Origin: a virus
IMG/VR virus record: IMGVR_UViG_3300036781_000493
Span: 1-50,647 of that record
Length of the DNA stretch: 50,647 bases
Direction: 5' to 3' (one strand)
The position numbers were made by a program, and so were the translations under genes. Below the pieces are notes generated by a model. It ran no database searches, had not been told where the DNA came from, and saw only the letters and a list, made by a program, of their open reading frames with translations. Every line of letters begins with the position of its first letter. Positions within the stretch are counted from its first letter, which is position 1. Shown one piece after another: positions 31,475-42,100 of the stretch.

Positions 31475-33309
31475 TGCCTACTACTCGTATTGTACAGCCT
31501 GAGATTCAATCTTGGACACCTGCTATCGATGCGAGGGCTGCTGAAAGTGGCAGCATTTTTGTGCTCAATGGGAAGAATTATGCTTTTGACTCGAAAGGGC
31601 CAAAGAGCATGTTCGGTTCTACTGTGTTGCAAGGTGGCAGCATTGAATCAGATTTGTATAATGTTTATTACAATGAACAGGATGATCGATCGATTCTATT
31701 CACGGGTGAGGCCGCCTTAGAATATAGACATTCGATCATTGAGACTGATGACTCCCTCCCCACCGATGGATACTGGTTCAAGCTGGCTGATTTGACAGTT
31801 GAGCCGGCTACCAGTATTGGGCAGACTGCATGGACTCATGCATATGTTGGATACTCGAATTATTCCTGTCGGCCGTCACTTGGCATTTTCAAGATTCTTG
31901 GGGATTCAATAGAGCCATATGCCGGTACGGTTGAATTTGACAATGTCATTGCTATTGCTGAGGCAAACGGCAGACTCATTGTCATTGATCAATTTACGGC
32001 CTACTGGTCAAATTCATTCGATGCAGAAGATATGAGTCCTGCCCTTGGAGGGGCCGGCTTCCAGGTCATCAATGAGTCAGTACCCGGCACCCCCATCATG
32101 GTAACTACTTTTCAGGGTGGGTTCCTTGTCTGGACCACTGGTGGGTGCCTGATTGCTGAGTATGTGGGTGGTGAGACCGTCTATCGATTCGATCGAGTGA
32201 TCACAGATCAGTTACTGTATAATGCGGCTGCCTTCACCACGCTTGCATCCGGTTTGACCGTAATGATGACTCAACAGGGACTCTACCAATCGAGTCCTCA
32301 AGCTGGCCTGACTCCGTTGTCTGCTTTGTTCAATGAGTATCTTCGTGGAGTCATGAAGGAAAATCCTGACGTTAAATTCAGATTAAATTACATTACAGAG
32401 TCGGATCATCTTTATGTTCAACTTTTGGACGCTGGCCCGTTCTATGCAACCACCTATGTCTATTCGATGGGCGTGGATAAGTGGGGCACTTTCAATCGTA
32501 ACCATAAAGGCATTTGCCGATTTTCCAGTACACCTGGAGACTATGGTTACATTGATGTTGATGGATACCCACATCGATTCCACGACCTTCCATTCGATGA
32601 AACTGTTGACGGTGGAATCGAAGGGCTGAATTCAGAGATTGAGTTAGGATACATCCGGCCTGCTTCCGGATCCTTGTCGGCTGATATTGAATTCGAGATT
32701 CAGGAAATTGTTACTTCGGCAGTCTCAACTCTTAGCGTTGACTACGTAGTCATTGAAGAGGATTGGAACGGAGATGATGCTTTCGTTTCATTCAACATTG
32801 GATTCTACAATCACGACGAAGATTGGAATGGTTTCGGTGTCGCCGATTTCGACGAAGACATGAACGCGGAGTCAGGTGATGAAGATTACAATGATGGCAC
32901 TGGCGATACTGATCTCAATGATTCTGTGGCTGGTGTTCATGATTTTGATTGGAATGATGCTGGAGCACCTATCGATTGGGGGGCTACGCCAGTTGGTGGG
33001 GTCGATACTAGCTATATTATTGATTGGCAAGATGGCACTCTTAATGCTCCTGACGAAGATTGGAATGGCCCTCAGGCTTTTGTGAATGACGTTTCATATC
33101 AACTTGAGTCAATTTCCAATCTTGATGGCGTTCAAGAGGATCTGTCTGTGATTCCAACCTTGGCTGTCCGTAAGCAGAATATGGATTTGTGGACAATGTT
33201 TACGAGTGGACAAAACCATAGGTTCATTTACAGAGCCACCGAGCCATGGGAAAAATTTCATGTAAAATTCCTTGCAACTACTGTAAGTTTTCAGGGTCAG
33301 ATAAGCTGA
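31474..33309 (+). CDS. Tail tubular protein B-like with DxDWN repeats (611 aa)
   Basis: The protein is beta-rich throughout (SGSIFVLNGKNYAFDSKG, GGFLVWTTGGCLIAEYVGG, GLTVMMTQQGLYQSSP), as in podovirus tail nozzle/tube B or P22-type stabilising proteins. The FSSTPGDYGYIDVDGYPH region is typical. Residues 427-533 carry a series of Asp/Trp/Asn repeats (EDWNG, DEDMN, DEDYNDG, DTDLND, DFDWND), much like calcium-binding thrombospondin-3 or dockerin loops. They are inserted before the C-terminal strand domain. The tail role is probable; calcium binding is an inference. Confidence 0.75.
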   Translation: MPTTRIVQPEIQSWTPAIDARAAESGSIFVLNGKNYAFDSKGPKSMFGSTVLQGGSIESDLYNVYYNEQDDRSILFTGEAALEYRHSIIETDDSLPTDGYWFKLADLTVEPATSIGQTAWTHAYVGYSNYSCRPSLGIFKILGDSIEPYAGTVEFDNVIAIAEANGRLIVIDQFTAYWSNSFDAEDMSPALGGAGFQVINESVPGTPIMVTTFQGGFLVWTTGGCLIAEYVGGETVYRFDRVITDQLLYNAAAFTTLASGLTVMMTQQGLYQSSPQAGLTPLSALFNEYLRGVMKENPDVKFRLNYITESDHLYVQLLDAGPFYATTYVYSMGVDKWGTFNRNHKGICRFSSTPGDYGYIDVDGYPHRFHDLPFDETVDGGIEGLNSEIELGYIRPASGSLSADIEFEIQEIVTSAVSTLSVDYVVIEEDWNGDDAFVSFNIGFYNHDEDWNGFGVADFDEDMNAESGDEDYNDGTGDTDLNDSVAGVHDFDWNDAGAPIDWGATPVGGVDTSYIIDWQDGTLNAPDEDWNGPQAFVNDVSYQLESISNLDGVQEDLSVIPTLAVRKQNMDLWTMFTSGQNHRFIYRATEPWEKFHVKFLATTVSFQGQIS

Positions 33310-33321
33310 GGCAGAATTCGA

Positions 33322-33945
33322 ATGGCTATTGAAGAGCTTAACAAGCGAGTCCAACAGCCTCGCAACACAACTCAGACCAATGATCAATACATCGGGCCTC
33401 CTGGTCAGCTTGTCGTTGATACGGATCGTTGGGAGTTTAGACTCCACAATGGTCGCCGTAAAGGTGGATTCCGTTTTCCGAATCTTGATCAGTTGAAGAG
33501 AATGTTTATCTCGGCTAGCTCTGAGCTAGGTGGGGTGACATTTCCTTCTGAGTCGAGAGGCTTCATGGTTCGTGTAGCTGATAAGGTTTATCGGCTTAGA
33601 AACATTGTTGGCCAAGATGGTGGAATCACTGTCGACAATGCTGACGGCGCGGCCGGCAATCCCACCATTAAGCTTCCTTTGAGACTCGTCAACCAGACGG
33701 CACAACTTGATCTTGTGACCAATCTTGATGCGGCCGTGGACTCAGGAAGATATATTACAACAAAGACTGCGAATGCTTTGCCGGCTGGTTTGGCTGGAAT
33801 CGCAAATGCAGCTTTAGACGTCTACGCTGGTGTTGACGAAGGTGCTGACCTGAAGATTCTTCAAGTCGCCATTTCTCTATCCACTGGCACAAACACCATC
33901 TATCGTCGTCGTTTCGCCGCTGGAGTCTGGGGCGCTTGGGCTTGA
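33322..33945 (+). CDS. Short tail fibre protein (207 aa)
   Basis: The N-terminal 50 residues (KRVQQP, GQLVVDTDRWEFRLHNG) match the anchor module seen in many phage tail proteins, and the next protein shares it. The middle has KVYRLRNIVGQDGGITVDNA, a typical fibre repeat. The end reads TIYRRRFAAGVWGAWA, a pyocin-knob-like ending. It is probably a tail-attached fibre or adhesin. A GAGG about 10 bases before the ATG supports the start. Confidence 0.72.
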   Translation: MAIEELNKRVQQPRNTTQTNDQYIGPPGQLVVDTDRWEFRLHNGRRKGGFRFPNLDQLKRMFISASSELGGVTFPSESRGFMVRVADKVYRLRNIVGQDGGITVDNADGAAGNPTIKLPLRLVNQTAQLDLVTNLDAAVDSGRYITTKTANALPAGLAGIANAALDVYAGVDEGADLKILQVAISLSTGTNTIYRRRFAAGVWGAWA

Positions 33946-33961
33946 TTCTTAGGAGATTAAA

Positions 33962-35635
33962 ATGACTTTTCCTTCTGACTACAAAAGAGTCCAGCAGCCC
34001 GGTGGCACGGCAGGTGTGGTCAATGCTGAGATTGGCTTGGCTCGGCAACTGCTCGTTGATACTACGAACTGGAATCTTCGTCTTATGGACGGAGGGACTC
34101 CAGGCGGTTTTGAGATTTCAATGGTCAAGGATTTGCCTGATCTGCTTCAGTTGAATTCAGATCTTCCAGATGTTTTGGGAATCATCGGCCAGATCAGCAA
34201 AACTCAGGTCGAAATTGGCACTGATCCAGATGCTCGACTCATTACACCCATTGTTCTGAAATCCATTTTCGACAAGTTCGTTGATACGTCAACGGCCGGC
34301 TCGTGGAAGATCAAGCCAACTGGGATGCCGGATGCGTTCAAGGGAGTCGCTGAGCAAATTACAGATGCCGATGATGCGGTTCTGAATGGGTTCTACGTTG
34401 CCGACCCGTCGATTTGCCTCAATCTTCCTGATGCGGTTCCAGATAACAATAACCTGAATGTGGCGATCAATGTCATCGCGCAGTCGATTGACAATCTGAT
34501 TCAGATTCTTTATATTCGTGATGATTCCACGCGTATCTGGACACGCGTGAAGAAGGATACTGTGTGGCATGCTTGGCTCTTGGCAACTAGTGTCACTGCG
34601 GCTGATATCCTTCTCAAGTTGAGTCGCGATGGCTCGTTGCCAATGACTGGCAATTTGAACATGGATATACACGGTATCAACAACCTCACGCAGATTAACC
34701 TTGGCCGAATCGGTCGCACCGATCATTGCATCAATGGGTGTTTTGACGTGTGGCAAAGAGGGCCAGGACCTCAGACTATTAATGGTTATCAGGCCGCAGA
34801 TCGTTGGCGTTCTGATTCAGTTGGTTCTACCAAATCTATCACTCAACAATCGCATACTATTGGTCAGACTCTAGTGCCTGGAAATGACACCTTCTTTCAA
34901 AGGTCTGTCATCACTTCGGTTACAGGCGCAAACAACTTTGCTAGCAACAGTCAACGAGTGGAAGATGTAAGAAGACTCGCAGGCAAAAAGGTCACTTGGC
35001 TGTTTGCTGCTAAGGCAGACTCGGCCAAGGACATTGCCATTAGCATCAATCAAAATTTTGGCACTGGCGGCTCTCCGAGTGCTGAAGTGACTGCGATTGG
35101 CGCTCAGAGAAAGACACTTGCAGTTGGATTCCAACTCTATTCAGCTGTGATCGATATTCCTCCGATCAATGGCAAGACTCTGGGATCGGATAACAACTCG
35201 TATACTGAGTTTAAGTTCTGGTATGATGCCGGATCGTCCTTTAATGCTCAAACTGCGAGTCTTGGTCAACAGAGCGGTACATTCGATATTTCACATGTTG
35301 GATTCATTGAAGGTGATGTCTCGAAAGAGATTGACCCGATTCCTAAGCTGAAGTTGAGTGAAATCACTTCGCAGTGTGAGAGATACTATGAAATATCTGC
35401 TCGATACAATGAGCAGTCCTATATGACATTGAGTCAAAATATCGTGATGTCTCGTCCTTGGAGAACTCGCAAGCGAGCTGCTCCGTCGGTTGGTTTCACT
35501 TTAAACAGTGGTGTCAATGCGAATCCAAATAGTGTGGGTGGTAGCACTCTTGTGATGACTACACTATTTGTAAAGGATGGCACATCTGGAGCGTACAATA
35601 TCGTCTTCGAAGCATCAGCAGACGCGGAGCTTTAA
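33962..35635 (+). CDS. Tail fibre/spike protein with C-terminal CBM-like domain (557 aa)
   Basis: The N terminus (YKRVQQPGGT, RQLLVDTTNWNLRLMDGG) is related to that of the 207-residue protein. Residues 130-200 form a pyocin-knob-like unit ending in TRVKKDTVWHAWL. LPMTGNLNMDIHGINNL then leads into the module starting NGCFDVWQRGPGPQ and YQAADRW, which is a common phage receptor-binding domain that ends in TSQCERYYE. The final part is a beta-rich cap. AGGAG precedes the ATG. It is probably the main receptor binder together with the propeller protein. Confidence 0.82.
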   Translation: MTFPSDYKRVQQPGGTAGVVNAEIGLARQLLVDTTNWNLRLMDGGTPGGFEISMVKDLPDLLQLNSDLPDVLGIIGQISKTQVEIGTDPDARLITPIVLKSIFDKFVDTSTAGSWKIKPTGMPDAFKGVAEQITDADDAVLNGFYVADPSICLNLPDAVPDNNNLNVAINVIAQSIDNLIQILYIRDDSTRIWTRVKKDTVWHAWLLATSVTAADILLKLSRDGSLPMTGNLNMDIHGINNLTQINLGRIGRTDHCINGCFDVWQRGPGPQTINGYQAADRWRSDSVGSTKSITQQSHTIGQTLVPGNDTFFQRSVITSVTGANNFASNSQRVEDVRRLAGKKVTWLFAAKADSAKDIAISINQNFGTGGSPSAEVTAIGAQRKTLAVGFQLYSAVIDIPPINGKTLGSDNNSYTEFKFWYDAGSSFNAQTASLGQQSGTFDISHVGFIEGDVSKEIDPIPKLKLSEITSQCERYYEISARYNEQSYMTLSQNIVMSRPWRTRKRAAPSVGFTLNSGVNANPNSVGGSTLVMTTLFVKDGTSGAYNIVFEASADAEL

Positions 35636-35636
35636 C

Positions 35637-35837
35637 ATGATCTGGGAAGTAATAGGCTATCAATACTTTGGAAATATCAAGGCCATTCGAGATGGCATGA
35701 CTCTTTTTGTCCCAGATGACATGGCGAATTCGGATCGCTATTCCATCTGGGATACATGGGAGATGGGGCCTCCGGATCCTGAAACTGGCGAACGTGTTCG
35801 AATCAACACGATTCCGCCTTACAATCCAGGAGTGTAA
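35637..35837 (+). CDS. Small protein after the tail fibre (66 aa)
   Basis: The ATG at 35637 follows the fibre stop by one base. The product begins MIWEVIGYQYFGNIKAIRDG and is aromatic and acidic, with a Pro-rich end. Such genes behind fibres can be assembly chaperones, but no match is recognised. Confidence 0.68.
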   Translation: MIWEVIGYQYFGNIKAIRDGMTLFVPDDMANSDRYSIWDTWEMGPPDPETGERVRINTIPPYNPGV

Positions 35838-35841
35838 GTAA

Positions 35842-36645
35842 ATGGGCCTCCTTGATAGTCTGCTTGGAGTCGGCAAACTTGCCACCAATGTTCTCGGTGG
35901 TGGTGCCGGCTCTACGAAAAATACGAACCAGAGCTCAAGCTCGACTCAGAATTCTGTTCAGGCAACTGATCAGGTTCAAAGTTCGACTCAGAATGGTGTT
36001 CAAAACACGACTGGCAGTCAATCCAGCCAGCAGTTTTCGAGTGCCTTTTTGGCTCAGCTTGAGAAGATCACCTCTGATTCACTCGGAGCCAGCCAACTTG
36101 GAACAGCAGCTATCGGTGATCAGATTGTTGACAACTCGAAACCGGCCATGGATTTCGATGTTGATTCATTTGTCAACGGGATTACATCGGCAGCTTCAAG
36201 CCAGATTAACTCAGGTCTTGAATCAGGGATTAACCAGACGGCGGCCAACACAGGGGGCAGCGTCGGGGCTAATAGTGCATCAGCTCTTCTGGCAGGTAAA
36301 CTACGGAATGAGGCAACTGCCAGTTTGGCTGGAGTCAAATCCAGCGCGACCGCACAGGGTGCTCAGATCAAAGACCAGTTGATGAATGACCAGGTATCGA
36401 GATCGACGAGTCTTGCCGGGGCGCAGAGCACTGGGCTGGCTCAATTGCTGTCTGCTCTCAAGGGCGGCGCTGCGACTCAAACTGGTCAACAGTCTGTAGT
36501 CTCTCAGACAACGGCACAGGCCACTGGATCGACTCAGCAGGCAGGTCAAACCCAGTCTAACACGAAGGGAACTGCCACTGAGTCTACTCCATTCAATTGG
36601 ACGGCTGGGCTCGGCAATCTCTTCAACGTTAAACTTGATTCATAA
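35842..36645 (+). CDS. Ejection-type internal virion protein, small (267 aa)
   Basis: An amphipathic, Gly-rich start (MGLLDSLLGVGKLATNVLGG) is followed by a protein dominated by Ser, Thr, Gln, Ala and Gly, with few aromatics. This is the composition of podovirus DNA-ejection proteins (P22 gp7/gp20-like, T7 gp14-like). It is the first of three consecutive genes of this kind. Such proteins leave the virion and form a conduit across the cell envelope. Confidence 0.65.
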   Translation: MGLLDSLLGVGKLATNVLGGGAGSTKNTNQSSSSTQNSVQATDQVQSSTQNGVQNTTGSQSSQQFSSAFLAQLEKITSDSLGASQLGTAAIGDQIVDNSKPAMDFDVDSFVNGITSAASSQINSGLESGINQTAANTGGSVGANSASALLAGKLRNEATASLAGVKSSATAQGAQIKDQLMNDQVSRSTSLAGAQSTGLAQLLSALKGGAATQTGQQSVVSQTTAQATGSTQQAGQTQSNTKGTATESTPFNWTAGLGNLFNVKLDS

Positions 36646-36653
36646 GGTGAAGC

Positions 36654-39143
36654 ATGCCTGACAACCAGCACAATCCTAAGAATGCAGACGTTCCAGTAGT
36701 TTCTGGGACTCCAGACTCAGGTGCTCCTAGCACAGCTGCGTCTTCGGATTTTGGCCTTGGGGCGCTGAATCAGAGTCTTGCTCAGCAGGATGCTCTGAGA
36801 GAACAGCGTCAACTTGAACAGCAGAAGCAGGCTCTTCGAGTCGATCAGGGCCAGAAAGACATGGCCAAGATTGCTGTGGCTGGCACTCAGGTGAGTCAGC
36901 AAGTAGTCGACTCTATGGCTGGGTTGACAAAGGTTGTTGGTGAGAATCAAAAAGCCGAACAGGAGATGCGCGATCTTCAGACGTCTGGTAACGCTGGGGA
37001 TTTCATTCAGGCCATCGGTAAGACAATTTCTGATCCGCAGAGATACACTGCAGCTGGTCGTGCGAAGAGGTTGGCTGAAGAGTCAAACAATGTTCAGGCC
37101 TTGACAGCTGTGGCTTCCGCCAAACAGAACATGCTTTCGATGGCGGCTGGCGCTGTTGACGCTCAAGTGAAGGCTCAGGCTGGCCCATTGAATATGGCTC
37201 AGTTGCAAGAGACTCAAGGTAATGAGCGCATTCAGGCAGAGCTGGCCAGGACTCAGACTCAAGCTCAGACTCTTGCAACGAACAATCAGTTGCAGGAACA
37301 GCAGTTGGCTATGATGAGTCCAGCTGATACCAAAGCTGCACTCGCTAAGAGCGGCGGTAAGCCAATTGATGTTGGTGGTGTTATCATTTCGCCCGGTCAG
37401 CTTCAGTCGAGAGTCGACCAGCTTGATGCACGACAGGATATCGCTGATGCTCGGCAGGCCGCTCAGGAGACTAAGCGACTCGATTTGAATGATAAACTCG
37501 CTCGCAGAGAGCTTGAGACCTATTCAGTTGAAGAGTTGCGCCCAATGCTGTTGAATGGTGACCCGACTGGTAAGTTTAAGTTGAATGATATCAAGCAGGT
37601 TTATGACACGAAAACTGCTGCACAGACGGATGCGATTCAGACAGCAGTCAAGGCATTTCAGTTTCAGGATTTTGGTGCCAGTACTATTGCGCCGGCAGCG
37701 GATGAGATTAATAAGATTCAGCCGAATGTCACGCCAGGGACTCCGTTGGCAAGGCAGCTTCAACAGTTTAAAAGCACGGTAGGGGCAGTTGCGAATACGG
37801 CTGAGCAATTCAGGAATAAAGAGACAGGTGGGTATGACATGCCTCCTGCTGTGGCCGCTGCTTCGAATCTTGCTGTCAATGATGCGCACGACAAGCTCAT
37901 GGCTGAAGTCAACAAGCAAGCCAAGCAACAGGCTAAGGGGGATAAGAATGTTGAGGAGATTCTTAACAATACTCTTGTCGGGAATCCTGCGCCGAAGGAA
38001 ACTGTCCAGGCGGCGATTCTAGATCGACTCGATAACAATCGGCCACTTAATGATATTCTCTCGGATGCGACCGCGACAAAAGTTAAGCAGATTTACACCC
38101 AGACATATCAGAATCTGTTAAGCCAGGCCATTGCGAATCCAATGGCTAACAGCGCTGAGTCGAAGAAGTTGCTGAAAGAACAGGCTCAACAAGAGGCGAT
38201 CAAGCAGGGAATCGGACAGGAGATCACTTCCCGCACTGTCGATCTCGTTACGAATCAGATCGACATGCCGGATAATCCACTCGTTGGCCAGTACGACAAA
38301 AACTCATTCTTGAGAGAAGTGGCTAATGCGGACTCGCGTGGTCGCAAGATTTTCAAAGACACCTATAATTTGACTGATGAGGAAATGGCTCGAGTCAGTC
38401 AGGGCCAGGCTGTGCCTGATAAGGGGGTCGGCCCTGAGCAGATTGCGAACTTGACTACGACACAGAATCAGGAGTTGTTCTTGGAGCTTGACTCACATCA
38501 GAATGGACTTGCCAAGAAATACGTGGATTGGTGGGGCCAAAAGGGTGGGGATTATATCAATCGAGTCCAAGACGCGAGACACCAGGAAGCTCAAAAAGGT
38601 GGCATTCAAGGACTCTCTTATGAGTCCTATGCCTCTGAAATGGAAACGCAGCAGAGCCAGGATTATGTTGGGTCTCTTCAAGACTCCTTCAACAATGGTT
38701 ACGACCAGACGAAGAAAGAGCGTTATCATAATCTGGTTTCATTTGATACTCGTCCGGAGTATCGTCAGGCTGCTTTGCTTCAACTTGACTCGAGTCTCAC
38801 TGACTCAGAAAAACAGAAATTTATGGGTGACTTTCTGCTCCCTGCCATTAAAGACATGGCGGCCAAGGGGGGCACCTATACCTATATCAATGACCAGGTT
38901 GAGCAGATGATTCAAGCTGGTGTATCCAACTCGCCGGAAGTGCAGAAGATTCTGCAGAAGGTGTCGAAGAATCGAACCAATAATGTGAATACTCTTGAGG
39001 GTATTCTTGTTAAGCCGTTCTGGAATCGAGTCGCTCTTTCGATGACCCCATTTGCATCTGATCCGGAGTCAACACTTGAGCGCTCTGTATCGAGTCGTCG
39101 TGAGTACCAGTGGTTTGAAGATCTTTACAAGGAACAAAAATAA
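36654..39143 (+). CDS. Ejection-type internal virion protein, middle (829 aa)
   Basis: This is a long Gln/Ala-rich helical protein (LAQQDALREQRQLEQQKQAL, DQLDARQDIADARQAAQE) lacking membrane segments. Its place, size and helical make-up fit the middle internal core protein (T7 gp15-like). AAGGTG precedes the ATG, and the stop overlaps the next ATG as TAATG, so the two largest ejection proteins are probably made in fixed ratio. Confidence 0.72.
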   Translation: MPDNQHNPKNADVPVVSGTPDSGAPSTAASSDFGLGALNQSLAQQDALREQRQLEQQKQALRVDQGQKDMAKIAVAGTQVSQQVVDSMAGLTKVVGENQKAEQEMRDLQTSGNAGDFIQAIGKTISDPQRYTAAGRAKRLAEESNNVQALTAVASAKQNMLSMAAGAVDAQVKAQAGPLNMAQLQETQGNERIQAELARTQTQAQTLATNNQLQEQQLAMMSPADTKAALAKSGGKPIDVGGVIISPGQLQSRVDQLDARQDIADARQAAQETKRLDLNDKLARRELETYSVEELRPMLLNGDPTGKFKLNDIKQVYDTKTAAQTDAIQTAVKAFQFQDFGASTIAPAADEINKIQPNVTPGTPLARQLQQFKSTVGAVANTAEQFRNKETGGYDMPPAVAAASNLAVNDAHDKLMAEVNKQAKQQAKGDKNVEEILNNTLVGNPAPKETVQAAILDRLDNNRPLNDILSDATATKVKQIYTQTYQNLLSQAIANPMANSAESKKLLKEQAQQEAIKQGIGQEITSRTVDLVTNQIDMPDNPLVGQYDKNSFLREVANADSRGRKIFKDTYNLTDEEMARVSQGQAVPDKGVGPEQIANLTTTQNQELFLELDSHQNGLAKKYVDWWGQKGGDYINRVQDARHQEAQKGGIQGLSYESYASEMETQQSQDYVGSLQDSFNNGYDQTKKERYHNLVSFDTRPEYRQAALLQLDSSLTDSEKQKFMGDFLLPAIKDMAAKGGTYTYINDQVEQMIQAGVSNSPEVQKILQKVSKNRTNNVNTLEGILVKPFWNRVALSMTPFASDPESTLERSVSSRREYQWFEDLYKEQK

Positions 39144-42100
39144 TGCCTGATATGGGTGTATACGGCGAAGCAGCCCGCTCGGTTAATGTTCTGACTCCAC
39201 GCATTGGTATTACTCCAGGCTCGAATGCGGCTACGACTAACAATCTTGGCTCGTCTACTGATGACATCGCTCGTCGTCAGTCAATGACAGAGCAGCTGTT
39301 TCACAATAAATATGATGAACAGGATTCAACGACGTTCCACGTTGCTAAGCTGGTGACAGCTGCTGGCGTTGACATGGCTGATATGGTATCGAGTGCCTTT
39401 CCAGGAGTCGATCGAGGTGCCGTTTGGCAGCAAGCCAGAAACATGGGACTCAATGGGCTAGCCGATTTTGCGGTCAGAAATGATGCGTCGGTTGGACTCA
39501 CGAGTGGTTTGGTCGCTGGCGTTGTGACGGCTGGTATTGCTGATGCTTATCTAGCTCCTGCCATTGGGGCAAGACTAGCAAGTTCCACTTTTCTCAATTC
39601 CACCAAGCTTTATAAGTGGGGCCAGGCGACTCTAGGTGGAGCTAAACAGCTTGCTATTGACTCGGCGGCAAGTGCTGGGGTGAATGGTGAGTTGGCAACT
39701 GTGTTGGCTACATCAGGGGGCCGCCAGTTGCTTCGAGCAAGAGTCGCTGGCGCTGTCGGTAAGGGAGTCGTTAGCGAAGTCGCAGTGGCGGGAGTAACTC
39801 ATACGAATCAGCAGATGTGGTCTGATGACATGAGCACCAATCTTGCTTTGAGTGCACTTGGAATCGGAGCTGCTGGTGCACTTGGTGCGCTCGGAGCTAG
39901 ATTCGAGATGAGGCAAATTGCCAATTCTGATGAAGTCATGTACAAGCGAGCAGCAGCCAGTGACCCGTATGGGTATACTTGGAATCGAGAATATCAGCCT
40001 ACTAAAGCTGAGTTAGATGCGCTCGGTGCTGGGGCTCAATACAAGGAATCGGTGAATCTCACTGACTTGATGCTTCAAGCTCGCCAGCAGGTTCCTGAGA
40101 CTGTTGGTAACAAACGTGCTCAGTTGATCACGAATGAGTCCAAGCAGGTTCAACAGCAAGCTAACGAGTCCTTGCAAAAGATTACAAACAAGGGCATTGA
40201 TGGTGTACCTAATACATCGTTTGCTTTGAATGACCCGACGAAGAGACTCGAGACTCAACACCTTACCGCAAGTCTCCACGATGATCCTACTTCAATGTTC
40301 GGATTTGATTCAGTCGGCGGTGGCAACTTCGCTGATAACGTGATCACTCGCAATAAGACGATTGAAAAGTTGAAGGATTCTGATCAAGTCAAGGATCTTC
40401 GTCAGGCCCAAGTACTCGAGTCTCAGGAGCCGTTGACACTGGTCAACAAGACTTGGATGCCGGATTCACCGGAAGCCAGACAGCTTTCGAAGTTTACTCC
40501 CGCTCCTGTGGATTTGAAGCCGACTACCCGCGCAGCTGGGAATTTCGACTACACAATGAATCTTCAGAATGGTGGCAAGATTTCCATCAATGAAGGCGGC
40601 AATATTCCGAATTTTGAAAAGCTCAATATCACTGATCAGATGAATGCTATTCAAGGTCTGACTCAAGTCGCCCGAAAGATGGTGTCGAATAAGGCGGAAT
40701 TCATCGTTCCGAAGAATCCAACTTGGTTGCAGGCTGATTTCGCTCAACATTTTGCTGACCTCGGTGGCAAGGTTGATACTATGACCTTTGCTGGTTTCCA
40801 TGACATGGATGAACTTGCTATGGATTCATTCCGTAACAAGACACAAGCTGCACTGGCAATGAGTAAGGCCGGGAAGTTTGATTATTGGGCCAGGCTGAAA
40901 TTGAATCTGCCTCTGCCCAGTTCGCTGGAACGCATTCACTCCGGCAACGGTGACACTCTGACTCAGGTCATGAATGGAGCATTGAAGAATCCAAACATGA
41001 CTGCTCAGGAGGCCCGTGAGGCTAGAACTACGCTTCTGTCGACACTTGATCTGAGAGATGGAATCAAAACCCAACCCAGCCAAATCTCTGGTGATCTGTT
41101 CAATTTCAACAGGAATCAAGAAGGACAGTGGATGCCGATGCTGACTGGTTATTCCAGTTTTAATCGAATCACTCCCGAGTTGGCAGGGAGTCGTGAGCAT
41201 CTGTTGATTGCCACTGCGGAGAATAAGATTTTTCGCATGGCGGAATTGAACAAAGGGATTCTTTCGGCTGAAATGACTAAAGGTCTTTTGGCCGCTCCTG
41301 AGTTTCAATCGAGCATGAAGATACTCGGACTCGCTGCTGATCAAGTAACTGGACTCGGCAGTGAGGTGTCTCAGGGCCTCGGCACTATTTTGACTCGATC
41401 GATGAGGTATAGGGATTCCCCGACTATGCTGGCTACTCTTAAAGTGAGAGAAGCAGTCAATAAGGGGATTGAGAATTACACTAACAAGTTCATGACGACC
41501 GTGTATAATGGGGTTCAGAATGAACTCGCGAGTGTTCCGAATCGAGGCAGTAAAGCTTTGGTGGATCAGTGGTACTCGTTTGCCGGCGGTTGGGATTTGA
41601 AAAAGGCGCCAGTACCGCAGGCTGATGGCACATTTGCGTTTGCTCTGGATTCAACTGCAAAGAACGAACAGAGACTCGGCAGAGCCGTTGGCGACGATGA
41701 TCTTTTGCTGAACCCCAATACTCAAAAGGCAGTTGTCGTTGATGACAAGGCCATGCAGTTCCTGGTGTCGAGCCAAGCTGGCTATAAGACTCTTCTGAAA
41801 GACACAAACGCGATTCGCTCTTCGAGAGGCTTGTCGCCCATCAATGAAAAGAGCTGGTATGTGCCGCCCCCGTCCACTAAAGGTAAGATCGTTGGATTCA
41901 CTATTGGCGCTGATGGCAAAACCGTTCCTGGCGGAGCTATTGTCGCAGGGAGTCAGGAGGAGTTTAATGCGCTCCGTGCTTCGAAAGAAAAGACACTTCA
42001 GCCAGGCCAGAGGTTCTTTTCTCAGGCGGAGATTGAGTCAACAGCAGACCTTTGGGATTCTGCTGAAATGGGCTGGATCGACCCAGGGTTCATCGGTGGG

